A DNA stretch of 64,000 nt. Source: Runella rosea. Its GTDB lineage: Bacteria > Bacteroidota > Bacteroidia > Cytophagales > Spirosomataceae. Made by a program: the position numbers and the translations under genes. The stretch lies in the NCBI RefSeq assembly GCF_003325355.1, contig NZ_CP030850.1, positions 3,906,001-3,970,000 of the forward strand, read 5' to 3'. Under the pieces are notes generated by a model that saw only the letters and a program-made list of their open reading frames with translations, was not told where the DNA came from and did no database searches. Within the stretch, counting starts at the first letter, position 1, and each line of letters opens with the position of its first letter. Shown piece by piece: positions 27,161 to 35,158 of this stretch.

Positions 27161-29113
27161 ATGAAACATTTCCTTTGGATAGCCCTTATCCTGATCACCG
27201 CCACATCATACGCCCAAGACGTTGCCTTTAAGAAAATCATTGCCAATCAAAAAGTTGACCCCACGCTAGCTACCCTCACCGAAGCTGAACAAAGTGAGTC
27301 GGGCGTCGTGCTCAAAAATCAACTTTTCATCGAATATACGTTTGATTCATTGGGGCAGTTTTCCTGCATTCAGGGAATTTATAAGCGGATTCGTATCAAT
27401 GACTCCAAAGCCATTGAAATGTACAACAAAATCATCCTTCCCGTTCCCAACACCAATGACCTCCTTTATCTGAAAGCCAGAAGTATCAGCAAAAACGGCA
27501 CCGTCAAGGAAGTCGGACTGGAAGCCGTGAAAGAATTGGAAGAACAGGGCCGGGTGTATAAAATTCTAGCCGTTGAAGGCATCGAGGCGGGCGGAGAACT
27601 AGAGTACATCAGCTTATTCAGACGTAACAGCACACTTTTTGGCTCCGAAATCCTGCAAAGCGACATTCCAGTTCGTACGTCTGAATTGAAAATCATTACG
27701 CCTTCTTACCTACAATTTGAGGCCAAAGTGTACAATGCGCCCGCTACCATTGGGACAGACACCTTGAATGAAAAAAGAACCACTACCGTTTTGGTTAATA
27801 ATCTAAAACCCATTCACGAAGAAAAATACGCCAACATAAAGGCCAATTTGGTACGAGCCGATTACAAATTATCGTACAACCTCAGCCGAGGCGAAGAACG
27901 ACTGTATACTTGGCAAAGCGCCGCCGAAACGTTTTTTGATTATTTAAGAACGGGGCTCGAAGAATCTAAAAAGGCCGTAGATGCGGTATTGGTCAAGGAA
28001 AAAATCAAAGGGCTTGCCCCCGAAATGGCGATTAAGAAATTTGAAAATTACGCCAAAACCAACATTGCAGTCAAAGAAGAGGAAGATGCCGAAACGGCTT
28101 CCGCTATTTTACAAAAGCAATACGCATCCAAAGCGGGCATGATGCGCCTGTACATCACGGCGTTGGAATCGCTCAATATTCCGTACGAGATTGTCGTAGG
28201 AACTAGTCGTGCCAGCGCGGTTTTTGACAAAGAGTTTGACTCTTGGAGTTTTTTGGATGAATATTTACTTTATTTTCCTACCACCAAAAAGTTTCTCGAC
28301 CCTGGCAGTCCTATTCTACGGTATGGTATGGTTGACCAATTTATGGAAGGAAACTACGCACTCTTTATCAAAAAGAAAAAAGCGGGCACCGAAACAATTC
28401 CAGAAGGAGAAATTCGGCTCATTCCTTTTTCCACAATCGCCGACAACCACGACGACTTGGCCATGGAGGTATCTTTTTCTCCCACTATGGATCAGGTTCA
28501 GGGGAAAGTAACTCGCCAAATGACGGGGCATCAGGCGGCACAATTACGCCCTTACTACCATTTTGTAAAAGCTGAAGAAGAGCGCAAAAACCTGACCAAT
28601 GAAATCATCAAATCGACACTCAAGCCCGATGTAACCTACACCAACGTCCAAATCAAAAACACCAATCTCAACAGCGACGAAGTATTTAAACCATTTATTT
28701 TATCTACCGATATGGTACTTAAAAGCGTTTTGGAACGCGCTGGTAAAAAGTATTTATTTAAAGTAGGCGAGTTGATTGGGCCACAGGTTGAAATGTACAA
28801 CGAAGGCGCTCGTCAGTTTTCGATTGATATGGGCAATGCCCACTCTTACAAACGGGTGATGAAGATTCGGATTCCGGAGGGTTATAAAGTAAGCGGCTTA
28901 GAAAGCCTAAAACGTTCTATCACTGATGGAAAGGCCGATCCCATCATGGGTTTTGTTTCTGACTATAAGATGGAAGGAAATTTATTGACCGTTACGATTG
29001 ATGAGTACTACAAGCAGGTTTTACAGCCGCTTGAAACGTACGATATTTTCCAAAAGATTATCAATGCTGCGGCAGATTTCAACAAAGTGACGCTCTTATT
29101 AGAGAAAAAATAA
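27161..29113 (+). CDS. DUF3857 and transglutaminase-like domain protein, exported
   Basis: The start at ATG 27161 exposes a signal peptide (KHFLWIALILITATSYAQ) and gives 650 residues. The first half is the DUF3857 beta-sandwich (FTFDSLGQ-like region, then GEELEYISLFRR), the middle a transglutaminase-like segment (AGMMRLYITALESLNIPYEIV), and the end a beta-rich DUF2569/DUF3858-like part. The middle lacks an obvious Cys-His-Asp triad, so enzymatic activity is doubtful. Members are frequent in Bacteroidota and are of unknown function in the periplasm. Confidence 0.82.
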   Translation: MKHFLWIALILITATSYAQDVAFKKIIANQKVDPTLATLTEAEQSESGVVLKNQLFIEYTFDSLGQFSCIQGIYKRIRINDSKAIEMYNKIILPVPNTNDLLYLKARSISKNGTVKEVGLEAVKELEEQGRVYKILAVEGIEAGGELEYISLFRRNSTLFGSEILQSDIPVRTSELKIITPSYLQFEAKVYNAPATIGTDTLNEKRTTTVLVNNLKPIHEEKYANIKANLVRADYKLSYNLSRGEERLYTWQSAAETFFDYLRTGLEESKKAVDAVLVKEKIKGLAPEMAIKKFENYAKTNIAVKEEEDAETASAILQKQYASKAGMMRLYITALESLNIPYEIVVGTSRASAVFDKEFDSWSFLDEYLLYFPTTKKFLDPGSPILRYGMVDQFMEGNYALFIKKKKAGTETIPEGEIRLIPFSTIADNHDDLAMEVSFSPTMDQVQGKVTRQMTGHQAAQLRPYYHFVKAEEERKNLTNEIIKSTLKPDVTYTNVQIKNTNLNSDEVFKPFILSTDMVLKSVLERAGKKYLFKVGELIGPQVEMYNEGARQFSIDMGNAHSYKRVMKIRIPEGYKVSGLESLKRSITDGKADPIMGFVSDYKMEGNLLTVTIDEYYKQVLQPLETYDIFQKIINAAADFNKVTLLLEKK

Positions 29114-29132
29114 AAGAATCATCCGGAAACTA

Positions 29133-29140
29133 TAACTTTG
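29133..29140 (+). promoter_or_regulatory. Putative -7 element upstream of the SPOR lipoprotein gene
   Basis: TAACTTTG is an exact TAnnTTTG match, 68 bases before the ATG at 29208. The -33 region is weak. Confidence 0.45.
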
Positions 29141-29207
29141 TTTTCTAATCATACCAGCGCAATTCTGGGCGATTTTGACCTAAACATTCATTTTTCCATC
29201 GCTTCCA

Positions 29208-29741
29208 ATGAACTTGAAATTTTTTGTCTTACTGCTCATTTCGGGGTCTGTTTTCATGGGTTGTGTATCTTCCAAACCTGTACGCTCCACCACCGTTGAT
29301 GCTTACAGCAATTACGACGAGGATTTGTCCGCAGTAAGGCCCAAATACAAAGAATCTTCCCCTGTCGAAACGGCCAAAAAGCCCGAAGTAAAACGGGTTT
29401 TGTCGGACCAACCCCTGCACGTAAATCGTAAATTGGATGCCGTAGTGGACACCATCGCTTCCAAAAACCGCGCCATTCGTTTTGCTTCAGGGTATCGTAT
29501 CCAAATTTATGTGGGCAATACGCGCAAAGAAGCCGACGACGCGCGCCTGTTTACCTATCAAACTTTCCCAGAATTAAACCCCTACTTGGTCTACAGCCAA
29601 CCCACTTACCGCGTCAGAATCGGCGATTTTATGACACGTTTGGAAGCCGAACGTTATCTACAACAGGTACGCAGCCGTTACGAAAGTGCGGTCATTTTGG
29701 CTGAAAAGATTGATTTAAAGAAAAGTTTAATGGTAAAATAG
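29208..29741 (+). CDS. SPOR domain lipoprotein
   Basis: A 177-residue lipoprotein with the lipobox ending at Cys19 (VFMGC). A disordered Pro/Lys-rich linker (residues about 35-90) leads to a C-terminal SPOR domain: GYRIQIYVGNTRKEADDARL, then YRVRIGDFMTRLEAERYLQQ. SPOR domains bind denuded glycan strands of peptidoglycan at the division site. The gene precedes gmd by 34 bases on the same strand. Confidence 0.9.
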   Translation: MNLKFFVLLLISGSVFMGCVSSKPVRSTTVDAYSNYDEDLSAVRPKYKESSPVETAKKPEVKRVLSDQPLHVNRKLDAVVDTIASKNRAIRFASGYRIQIYVGNTRKEADDARLFTYQTFPELNPYLVYSQPTYRVRIGDFMTRLEAERYLQQVRSRYESAVILAEKIDLKKSLMVK

Positions 29742-29775
29742 CTAAGTTTGCTGTTTCGTTGTTCAATAATTCTAT

Positions 29776-30891
29776 ATGAGAAAACGCGCACTAATTACAG
29801 GGATTACGGGTCAAGATGGTGCTTATCTGGCCGAATTTTTACTACAAAAGGGATACGAAGTACACGGTATCAAGCGCCGGAGTTCTTTGTTTAATACCCA
29901 GCGGATTGACCACCTTTATGCCGACCCGCACGAAACCGATGTTCGTCTTTTTCTTCACTACGGCGACCTTTCTGATTCTACCAATATCATTCGTTTGATT
30001 CAGGAAATTCAGCCCGATGAAATCTATAACCTTGGGGCACAGTCGCACGTTCGGGTGAGTTTTGAAGAACCAGAATACACCGCACAAGTGGATGGATTGG
30101 GTACTATGCGCATTTTAGAGGCCGTTCGTTTGTTGGGTATGACGCAAAAAACGCGCATCTATCAGGCTTCCACTTCTGAGCTATATGGCTTGGTACAAGC
30201 CGTTCCGCAGTCAGAAACCACTCCTTTTTACCCACGTTCTCCGTATGCCGTTGCCAAGTTGTACGGATATTGGATAACGGTCAATTACCGCGAAGCCTAC
30301 AACATGTACGCCGTCAACGGGATTTTATTCAACCACGAATCTCCTTTGCGCGGCGAGACGTTTGTGACCCGTAAAATCACCCGTGCCGTAGCGCGGATTG
30401 CATTGGGCTTACAAGAAAAAGTATTTTTGGGCAATCTAGACGCGCAGCGCGACTGGGGCCACGCCAAAGACTATATAGAAGCCATGTGGCTGATGCTTCA
30501 GCAAGATACGCCCGAGGATTTTGTAATTGCCACGGGAGTCACAACACGCATCCGCGATTTTGTGCGTATGGCGTTTGATGAAGTAGGCATTGAACTTGAT
30601 TTTGTGGGCGAAGGCGTTGATGAAAAAGCAATTGTTTCTAAATGCAACAACCCCGATTATCAGCTACCGATTGGAAAAGAAGTGGTGGGAATTGACCCGC
30701 GTTATTTCCGTCCTACCGAAGTGGAGTTGCTCATCGGCGACCCAACCAAGGCAAATACAAAATTAGGCTGGATTCCTAAATATGATTTGCCTGCTTTGGT
30801 AAAAGAAATGATTGAATCAGACTTAGATATATTCAAACGCGACCAGATTTTGGAACGCGAAGGGCACCGTCCGCTAAATTACTTCGAATAA
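29776..30891 (+). CDS. gmd: GDP-mannose 4,6-dehydratase
   Basis: A 371-residue short-chain dehydrogenase that converts GDP-D-mannose to GDP-4-keto-6-deoxy-D-mannose. The Rossmann motif [11 protein letters not shown] is at residues 8-18, followed by IKRRSS; STSELYG supplies the catalytic Ser/Thr and Glu, and [12 protein letters not shown] holds Tyr and Lys of the YxxxK pair. The usual next gene, for GDP-L-fucose synthase, is absent: a terminator and the convergent rlmB follow. The product may feed the glycan genes elsewhere in this window or genome. Confidence 0.97.
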   Translation: MRKRALITGITGQDGAYLAEFLLQKGYEVHGIKRRSSLFNTQRIDHLYADPHETDVRLFLHYGDLSDSTNIIRLIQEIQPDEIYNLGAQSHVRVSFEEPEYTAQVDGLGTMRILEAVRLLGMTQKTRIYQASTSELYGLVQAVPQSETTPFYPRSPYAVAKLYGYWITVNYREAYNMYAVNGILFNHESPLRGETFVTRKITRAVARIALGLQEKVFLGNLDAQRDWGHAKDYIEAMWLMLQQDTPEDFVIATGVTTRIRDFVRMAFDEVGIELDFVGEGVDEKAIVSKCNNPDYQLPIGKEVVGIDPRYFRPTEVELLIGDPTKANTKLGWIPKYDLPALVKEMIESDLDIFKRDQILEREGHRPLNYFE

Positions 30892-30901
30892 TTTTTCAGA
30901 A

Positions 30902-30950
30902 AACCGTTCACAGTCAAGTAGTTTAGCCTTTTACTGTGAACGGTTTTTAT
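30902..30950. terminator. Bidirectional terminator between gmd and rlmB
   Basis: AACCGTTCACAGT (30902-30914) and ACTGTGAACGGTT (30933-30945) are perfect arms, followed by a T run (TTTTTATTTT) on the + strand and preceded by A residues for the minus strand. The stem lies between the two convergent genes. Confidence 0.88.
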
Positions 30951-30951
30951 T

Positions 30952-31755
30952 TTAACCAATCTCCTGCATCCGCTGCCGTGCAGCTTCATAAATCACCATT
31001 CCCGCCGCTACCGATACATTCAGCGAAGCGACTTTACCTTTCATCGGAATTTTGATGTTCATATTCGACCGGCGAATTAGTTCAGGCGAGACCCCGTCTT
31101 CTTCCGAGCCCATGATGATGGCCGTAGGCGTTGTAAAATCAACATTGGTCAAAATTTGGGCGGCTTTCTCAGTACAGGCAATCACCTGCACCCCGCTGTC
31201 CTGTAGATACTGTACGGTGTCCATCAAATTATTTTCACGACAAACAGGCAAGTGACTCAGCGCGCCCGAGGAAGTTTTGATGGCATCGCTATTGATTTGA
31301 GCCGCCCCACGCATCGGAACGACAATTGCATGAACGCCCATGCACTCTGCCGAACGGGCAATGGCACCAAAATTGCGCACATCCGTAATTCGGTCTAGCA
31401 TTAATAACAATGGCACTTCGCCTTTTTCAAAAATCCCTGCCAGTATATTATGCAGCGATACATAACGAATGGCTGACACAAAGGCAATAACGCCCTGATG
31501 GTTTTTACGCGTAATCTGGTTCAACTTTTCCATCGGAACGCGCTGAACGGGAATACCCCGCTCAATGGCCATTTCCAGAATGTCGGCAAAACTTTGCTCC
31601 CGAAACACGATTATTTTGTCAATTTCCTGTCCTGCCTTTAGTGCTTCAATCACTGGCTGAGTACCGAAAACCAGTTCTTTCTCCCGCGTTTTATCGACGG
31701 GTTTTGTAGTATGAATTGTCCTTTTTTTAGGATATTCGTTTCTTTCAAATGCCAT
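30952..31755 (-). CDS. rlmB: 23S rRNA (guanosine-2'-O-)-methyltransferase, RlmB-like SPOUT enzyme
   Basis: The start at ATG 31755 (MAFERNEYPKKRTIHTTKP) gives 267 residues. A substrate-binding domain (ELVFGTQPVIEALKAGQEIDKIIV) is followed by the SPOUT knot: RNFGAIARSAECMG (motif 1), IIMGSEEDGVSPELI (motif 2) and KIPMKGKVASLNVSVAAGM (motif 3). The RlmB/TrmH group methylates ribose of 23S rRNA G2251 or tRNA G18; overall form favours RlmB. Four bases separate its start from the stop of the upstream methyltransferase gene, suggesting one transcript. Confidence 0.92.
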   Translation of the reverse strand: MAFERNEYPKKRTIHTTKPVDKTREKELVFGTQPVIEALKAGQEIDKIIVFREQSFADILEMAIERGIPVQRVPMEKLNQITRKNHQGVIAFVSAIRYVSLHNILAGIFEKGEVPLLLMLDRITDVRNFGAIARSAECMGVHAIVVPMRGAAQINSDAIKTSSGALSHLPVCRENNLMDTVQYLQDSGVQVIACTEKAAQILTNVDFTTPTAIIMGSEEDGVSPELIRRSNMNIKIPMKGKVASLNVSVAAGMVIYEAARQRMQEIG

Positions 31756-31759
31756 TTTA

Positions 31760-32797
31760 TTAACTTTTTTTAGCAATCACCATCGCCATTCCGGGGATGG
31801 TAAAATATCGAATCGTTTTATATATTTTTAATCCTGCGGCCCGTTGCCACGCCTGAATTTCCTGCACTGTCCAATTTCCAGACGTGCTGGTCAGCCCAAA
31901 AAATAGGCTGCTTGAACTGCCCACTAATTCGGGCGTACTATCCAACGCAGGACGAATAAATTCATTGACAATAAAAATGCCGTCTTTGCGCAAACTACGC
32001 GCTACCCGCGCGGTTAACTCCTGATTTTGTGCCTCCGTAAAATGGTGGGCCACGTTAGACAAAAGAACGGCATCGTATTGGTTTTCCCCCAAATCATCCG
32101 TCAGTGCGTTACCTGCCCGGCAGGTAATCCTACTCCGAACATCCTCTGGAAGCGATGAATTTTCGATAGCTTCGGGCAAATCCAAAATGATTGCTTCAAG
32201 ATTAGGCAATTTACGACAAAGTGCAGCGGCATATTGACCGTTGGCTCCGCCAATATCCAGCAAACGCGTCGCTTTTTTGGAAATAGGAACTCTTTTTTCA
32301 AACTCCCTTACCTCCGACTTGGCCACCGATTGCATGGCATCCTGATACAGCTGCCATTGTTTTTCGTCAAACACCTCATGTGATTCCATTCCCTGCCCAG
32401 TACGAAGGTAATTCCCTAAATTGCTCACCCAATCCCAAGCTACACGATTATTATAAACCGCAATGGCATGTACCGAATGAGGACTTTCTGATACAATCCA
32501 TTTTTGGGCCATCGACGTTAAGCGAAATTGGTCATTATCAAATGACAGATACTCCATCGACACCAACAATGTCAGCAATTGTGCAGTAGGTCTCGGATGT
32601 AAATGGCAGGCTTTGGCAATGGTCTCCGACGTATTTTTTCCCTGATGAATGGCATCAAACACGCCCGCGTCCGCCGCTTCCATCACGGCTTTAGCCATGA
32701 TAAAATACATCTGAACGTGCAACAGCGGAATGGGCACCTGATTGGTTTTCAGGGCTAGCCATTCCAACGGATTTTCGGGAGCGACGCGGAGTTGCAT
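31760..32797 (-). CDS. SAM-dependent O-methyltransferase (family 2, dimerisation domain)
   Basis: A 345-residue methyltransferase with an N-terminal winged-helix dimerisation domain (residues about 20-100) and a Rossmann domain with motif I LLDIGGANGQYAAAL, motif II ILDLPEAIE and the catalytic-region stretch VLLSNVAHHFTE. This architecture is shared with acetylserotonin- and hydroxyneurosporene-O-methyltransferases acting on small hydroxylated compounds. The motif HHF near the expected catalytic His supports O-methylation. It is upstream of rlmB on the same strand. The substrate is unknown. Confidence 0.85.
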   Translation of the reverse strand: MQLRVAPENPLEWLALKTNQVPIPLLHVQMYFIMAKAVMEAADAGVFDAIHQGKNTSETIAKACHLHPRPTAQLLTLLVSMEYLSFDNDQFRLTSMAQKWIVSESPHSVHAIAVYNNRVAWDWVSNLGNYLRTGQGMESHEVFDEKQWQLYQDAMQSVAKSEVREFEKRVPISKKATRLLDIGGANGQYAAALCRKLPNLEAIILDLPEAIENSSLPEDVRSRITCRAGNALTDDLGENQYDAVLLSNVAHHFTEAQNQELTARVARSLRKDGIFIVNEFIRPALDSTPELVGSSSSLFFGLTSTSGNWTVQEIQAWQRAAGLKIYKTIRYFTIPGMAMVIAKKS

Positions 32798-32855
32798 ATA
32801 GTACTGGTTAGCAGTAAGCAGTTTTCAATAAGCAGAAAAATTATTTTTCAGCAAA

Positions 32856-32885
32856 AAACCCGTCTGAATAGTTTCAGACGGGTTT
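32856..32885 (-). terminator. Terminator of the rplU-rpmA operon
   Basis: AAACCCGTCTGAA (32856-32868) and TTCAGACGGGTTT (32873-32885) form a perfect 13-bp stem with a four-base loop; read on the minus strand it ends in a T run. It follows the rpmA stop at 32912 by 27 bases. Confidence 0.9.
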
Positions 32886-32911
32886 ATGCCAAGTTTTTTC
32901 TGTAAAAATGC

Positions 32912-33181
32912 TTATGCTTCGGCCAGTTCAGGCAATTCAATATGAACGAATGACTTGTTGTCACGTCCGCGAGAGAATTTCACTGTACCGTTTGCCAATG
33001 CAAACAACGTATAGTCACGGCCAACACCTACGTTGCGGCCTGGGTGGTATTTAGTACCACGCTGACGCACGATGATGTTACCGGCTGTAGCAGGCTGGCC
33101 ACCGTAGATTTTAACGCCAAGGCGCTTACTTTCCGATTCACGACCGTTTTTAGAACTACCTACACCTTTCTTGTGTGCCAT
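32912..33181 (-). CDS. rpmA: 50S ribosomal protein L27
   Basis: An 89-residue L27: [20 protein letters not shown], then [20 protein letters not shown] and [19 protein letters not shown]. No N-terminal extension of the type cleaved in Firmicutes is present. L27 lies at the peptidyl-transferase centre. It follows rplU by 44 bases in the usual rplU-rpmA operon. Confidence 0.98.
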   Translation of the reverse strand: MAHKKGVGSSKNGRESESKRLGVKIYGGQPATAGNIIVRQRGTKYHPGRNVGVGRDYTLFALANGTVKFSRGRDNKSFVHIELPELAEA

Positions 33182-33225
33182 TTCTTTGGGTATTTTAAAA
33201 TTTTAAGATGCGATTAATTAAGGAA

Positions 33226-33537
33226 TTAGCCGACAATTGCGTCAATTTTCACTTTCGTTAATGACTGACGGTGACCGTTTTTCTTCACGTAGCCTTTGCG
33301 ACGCTTTTTCTTGAAAACAATCACTTTTTCACCTTTAAGGTGCTCAACGATTGTGGCTTTTACACTAGCACCGGTTACCGTCGGTGCGCCAATGCTGATG
33401 GTTCCTTCGTTGTCCACCAACAATACTTTTTCAAATACGAGCGCAGCGTCCACATCTCCTTCCAAACGATTGGTAAAGATTTGTTGGCCCTCTTCAACTT
33501 TAAATTGCTGTCCCGCGATTTCTACGATTGCGTACAT
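33226..33537 (-). CDS. rplU: 50S ribosomal protein L21
   Basis: The start at ATG 33537 (MYAIVEIAGQQFKVEEGQQI) gives the standard 103 residues; an upstream frame to 33567 adds ten residues with no family support. The C-terminal KKKRRKGYVKKNGHRQSLTKVKI is typical. The promoter at 33578-33585 lies 40 bases upstream of this start, and the ten extra codons would overlap the leader. Confidence 0.98.
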   Translation of the reverse strand: MYAIVEIAGQQFKVEEGQQIFTNRLEGDVDAALVFEKVLLVDNEGTISIGAPTVTGASVKATIVEHLKGEKVIVFKKKRRKGYVKKNGHRQSLTKVKIDAIVG

Positions 33538-33577
33538 GTTATTTTCGATTAAAACAGTTTTTTCCAAAAATGGAGTG

Positions 33578-33608
33578 CAAAAATAGCGGTTTCGGAAAAA
33601 ATTACCAA
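33578..33608 (-). promoter_or_regulatory. Promoter of the rplU-rpmA operon
   Basis: On the minus strand TATTTTTG (33578-33585) matches TAnnTTTG. A TTG (33606-33608) lies about 20 bases upstream at the -33 position. The distance to the rplU start (about 40 bases) is reasonable. Confidence 0.6.
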
Positions 33609-33653
33609 GCTATTTTAAAAAAATATCGGGTCATTACCCAGATTTCCCTCTAT

Positions 33654-34469
33654 TTATCTTAAAACCTGACACTCAGGGCAATAATACGTTGTGCGCCCTC
33701 CTACCTGTGTCTGCGCAATTTCCACTTTATTGCACGGGCAGCGTTTGTGTCGCAGTGCGTCTTCGTAGGGAGATACGTCCCATTCGCGGGAGTGAATGAG
33801 GAAGTGTTGGGGAAAACGTCCGTAGTTGGCCTCGTGCTCAATGGCCGTTTCGAGTACGAAGCGCGTAGCAGTGAAAATCCGCTCTATTTCCTCGTCCGTT
33901 AGCCGATTACTCAGTATTTCAGGATGAATTTTGGCCTGAAACAGTACCTCATCCACAATCCAGTTTCCAATACCTGCCACCGTACTTTGGTCAAGCAAAA
34001 CGGGTTTGATAAAACTCTTCCGTTTTCTGATATTGTACGTCAACTCTTCTAGACTTATATCAAGCGCGTCGGGTGCGATTTTTTTCTTTTTGAGATAAGC
34101 CTCTATGTTTTCTACCAATCCAATGCGCTCAAATTTGCGCGGACAGATAAACCCCAAATTGAATCCTGACTTAAAAATAAACACAATCCGCGCATGGCGC
34201 GGTCGGTCGAGCGACGAATGATAATACTCCAAATCACCCGTCATGCCGAAATGCATGTGTAGCGTACTGCCGCCGTCGGTATAAATAAAGAGATTTTTCC
34301 CTACGCGTTTGGTACTGACAAAGGCCTGACCAATAAGCTTTTCGGTAAGCGTAGCGTAATCGGTGGTGAGGAGTTTCTGGTCTTCTACGTCGATGGCTTC
34401 GATGGGCTGGTGAAGAGAGGTAGCTTCAAAATAGCGTCGATAGGTTTCTACTTCGGGAAGTTCGGGCAT
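33654..34469 (-). CDS. mutM: Formamidopyrimidine-DNA glycosylase (Fpg/MutM-type)
   Basis: A 271-residue DNA repair glycosylase/AP lyase for oxidised purines. The N-terminus is the canonical PELPEVETYRR, with Pro2 as nucleophile and Glu3 in catalysis. Lys in VSTKRVGKNLF and the helix-two-turn-helix DQSTVAGIGNWIVDEVLF are present. The C-terminal zinc finger reads RCPCNKVEIAQ then GGRTTYYCPEC: the first cysteine pair is spaced C-x-C rather than the usual C-x2-C, while the second is C-x2-C. The catalytic Arg is in GGRTTYY. The cysteine spacing merits a check, but the fold assignment is firm. Confidence 0.93.
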   Translation of the reverse strand: MPELPEVETYRRYFEATSLHQPIEAIDVEDQKLLTTDYATLTEKLIGQAFVSTKRVGKNLFIYTDGGSTLHMHFGMTGDLEYYHSSLDRPRHARIVFIFKSGFNLGFICPRKFERIGLVENIEAYLKKKKIAPDALDISLEELTYNIRKRKSFIKPVLLDQSTVAGIGNWIVDEVLFQAKIHPEILSNRLTDEEIERIFTATRFVLETAIEHEANYGRFPQHFLIHSREWDVSPYEDALRHKRCPCNKVEIAQTQVGGRTTYYCPECQVLR

Positions 34470-34564
34470 GGCATAACTTAAAAATAAGTGCTGATATATA
34501 TCAAACTCAAATTTCCGCCATTTTGATTAAGATATCCAACTCTTTTTTACTTTCCAATTCCTGC

Positions 34565-34852
34565 TTATTCGATCACTTTAGGCACCCTGAAATAGGTTCC
34601 ATCTTGTGAGGGAGCATTGTACAAGCCCTGCTCACGGGGCAGGTGATTTCCAACCACATCTTCACGCATGACATTGATTTCGGACGAAATATGCGTCAAC
34701 GGGGCTACATTATCGGTGTCAAGTTCATTCAGATGCTCCATCCACGAAAGTACATTTTCTAGGCTTTGGAGTAAGGGGGCTTCTTCTTCGGGGGTGATTT
34801 CCAAACGTGCCAAGTTGGCAATCTTGTGAAGGGTGGCTTTATCGATTTGCAT
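34565..34852 (-). CDS. gatC: Aspartyl/glutamyl-tRNA amidotransferase subunit C
   Basis: A 95-residue GatC, the small subunit that clamps GatA and GatB in the tRNA-dependent amidotransferase making Gln- and Asn-tRNA. The N-terminal IDKATLHKIANLARLEITPEE and the C-terminal DGTYFRVPKVIE are conserved. gatA and gatB are not adjacent, as is common in Bacteroidota. It is the last gene before a 306-base gap. Confidence 0.93.
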   Translation of the reverse strand: MQIDKATLHKIANLARLEITPEEEAPLLQSLENVLSWMEHLNELDTDNVAPLTHISSEINVMREDVVGNHLPREQGLYNAPSQDGTYFRVPKVIE

Positions 34853-35059
34853 TGCTTAATTTTTTTACAAAATTAGGACTTTATCCACAATTTGGGTGGA
34901 TAAGTATTAAATTCCACGGAAAACGGTCTCCTTGGGTTTACATTATAGGGTCAATCTATTTTGTGTTTGCAAACAGCATACAGCATTTACGCCCAAAAAA
35001 CACATCACACAAGGAGTAGTTTATGTCTGTTTGTACGGTGCGGATTAAGGAGTTTATTG

Positions 35060-35067
35060 TATTTTTG
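35060..35067 (+). promoter_or_regulatory. Putative -7 element in the gatC-to-unknown-gene gap
   Basis: TATTTTTG is an exact TAnnTTTG match, 92 bases before the ATG at 35159. A TTTG at 35030 is too far upstream (26-base spacer) for a standard -33, so only the -7 is claimed. The rest of the gap 34853-35158 contains a small palindrome (GTTTGCAAAC) and no gene. Confidence 0.45.
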
Positions 35068-35158
35068 TAAATACGGCAAGACCATTTAGGTTTTCAGGCT
35101 TTTGTTACAAAAAAACTTGGAAACGTTAAACCCGCTGCTTTCAACAAACGACTTTTTC

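Noticed and set aside
34853-35158. Small gene or RNA in the 306-base gap after gatC
   Set aside because: The only open frame is a short one overlapping the gatC start on the other strand; apart from one -7-like element and a ten-base palindrome nothing stands out.
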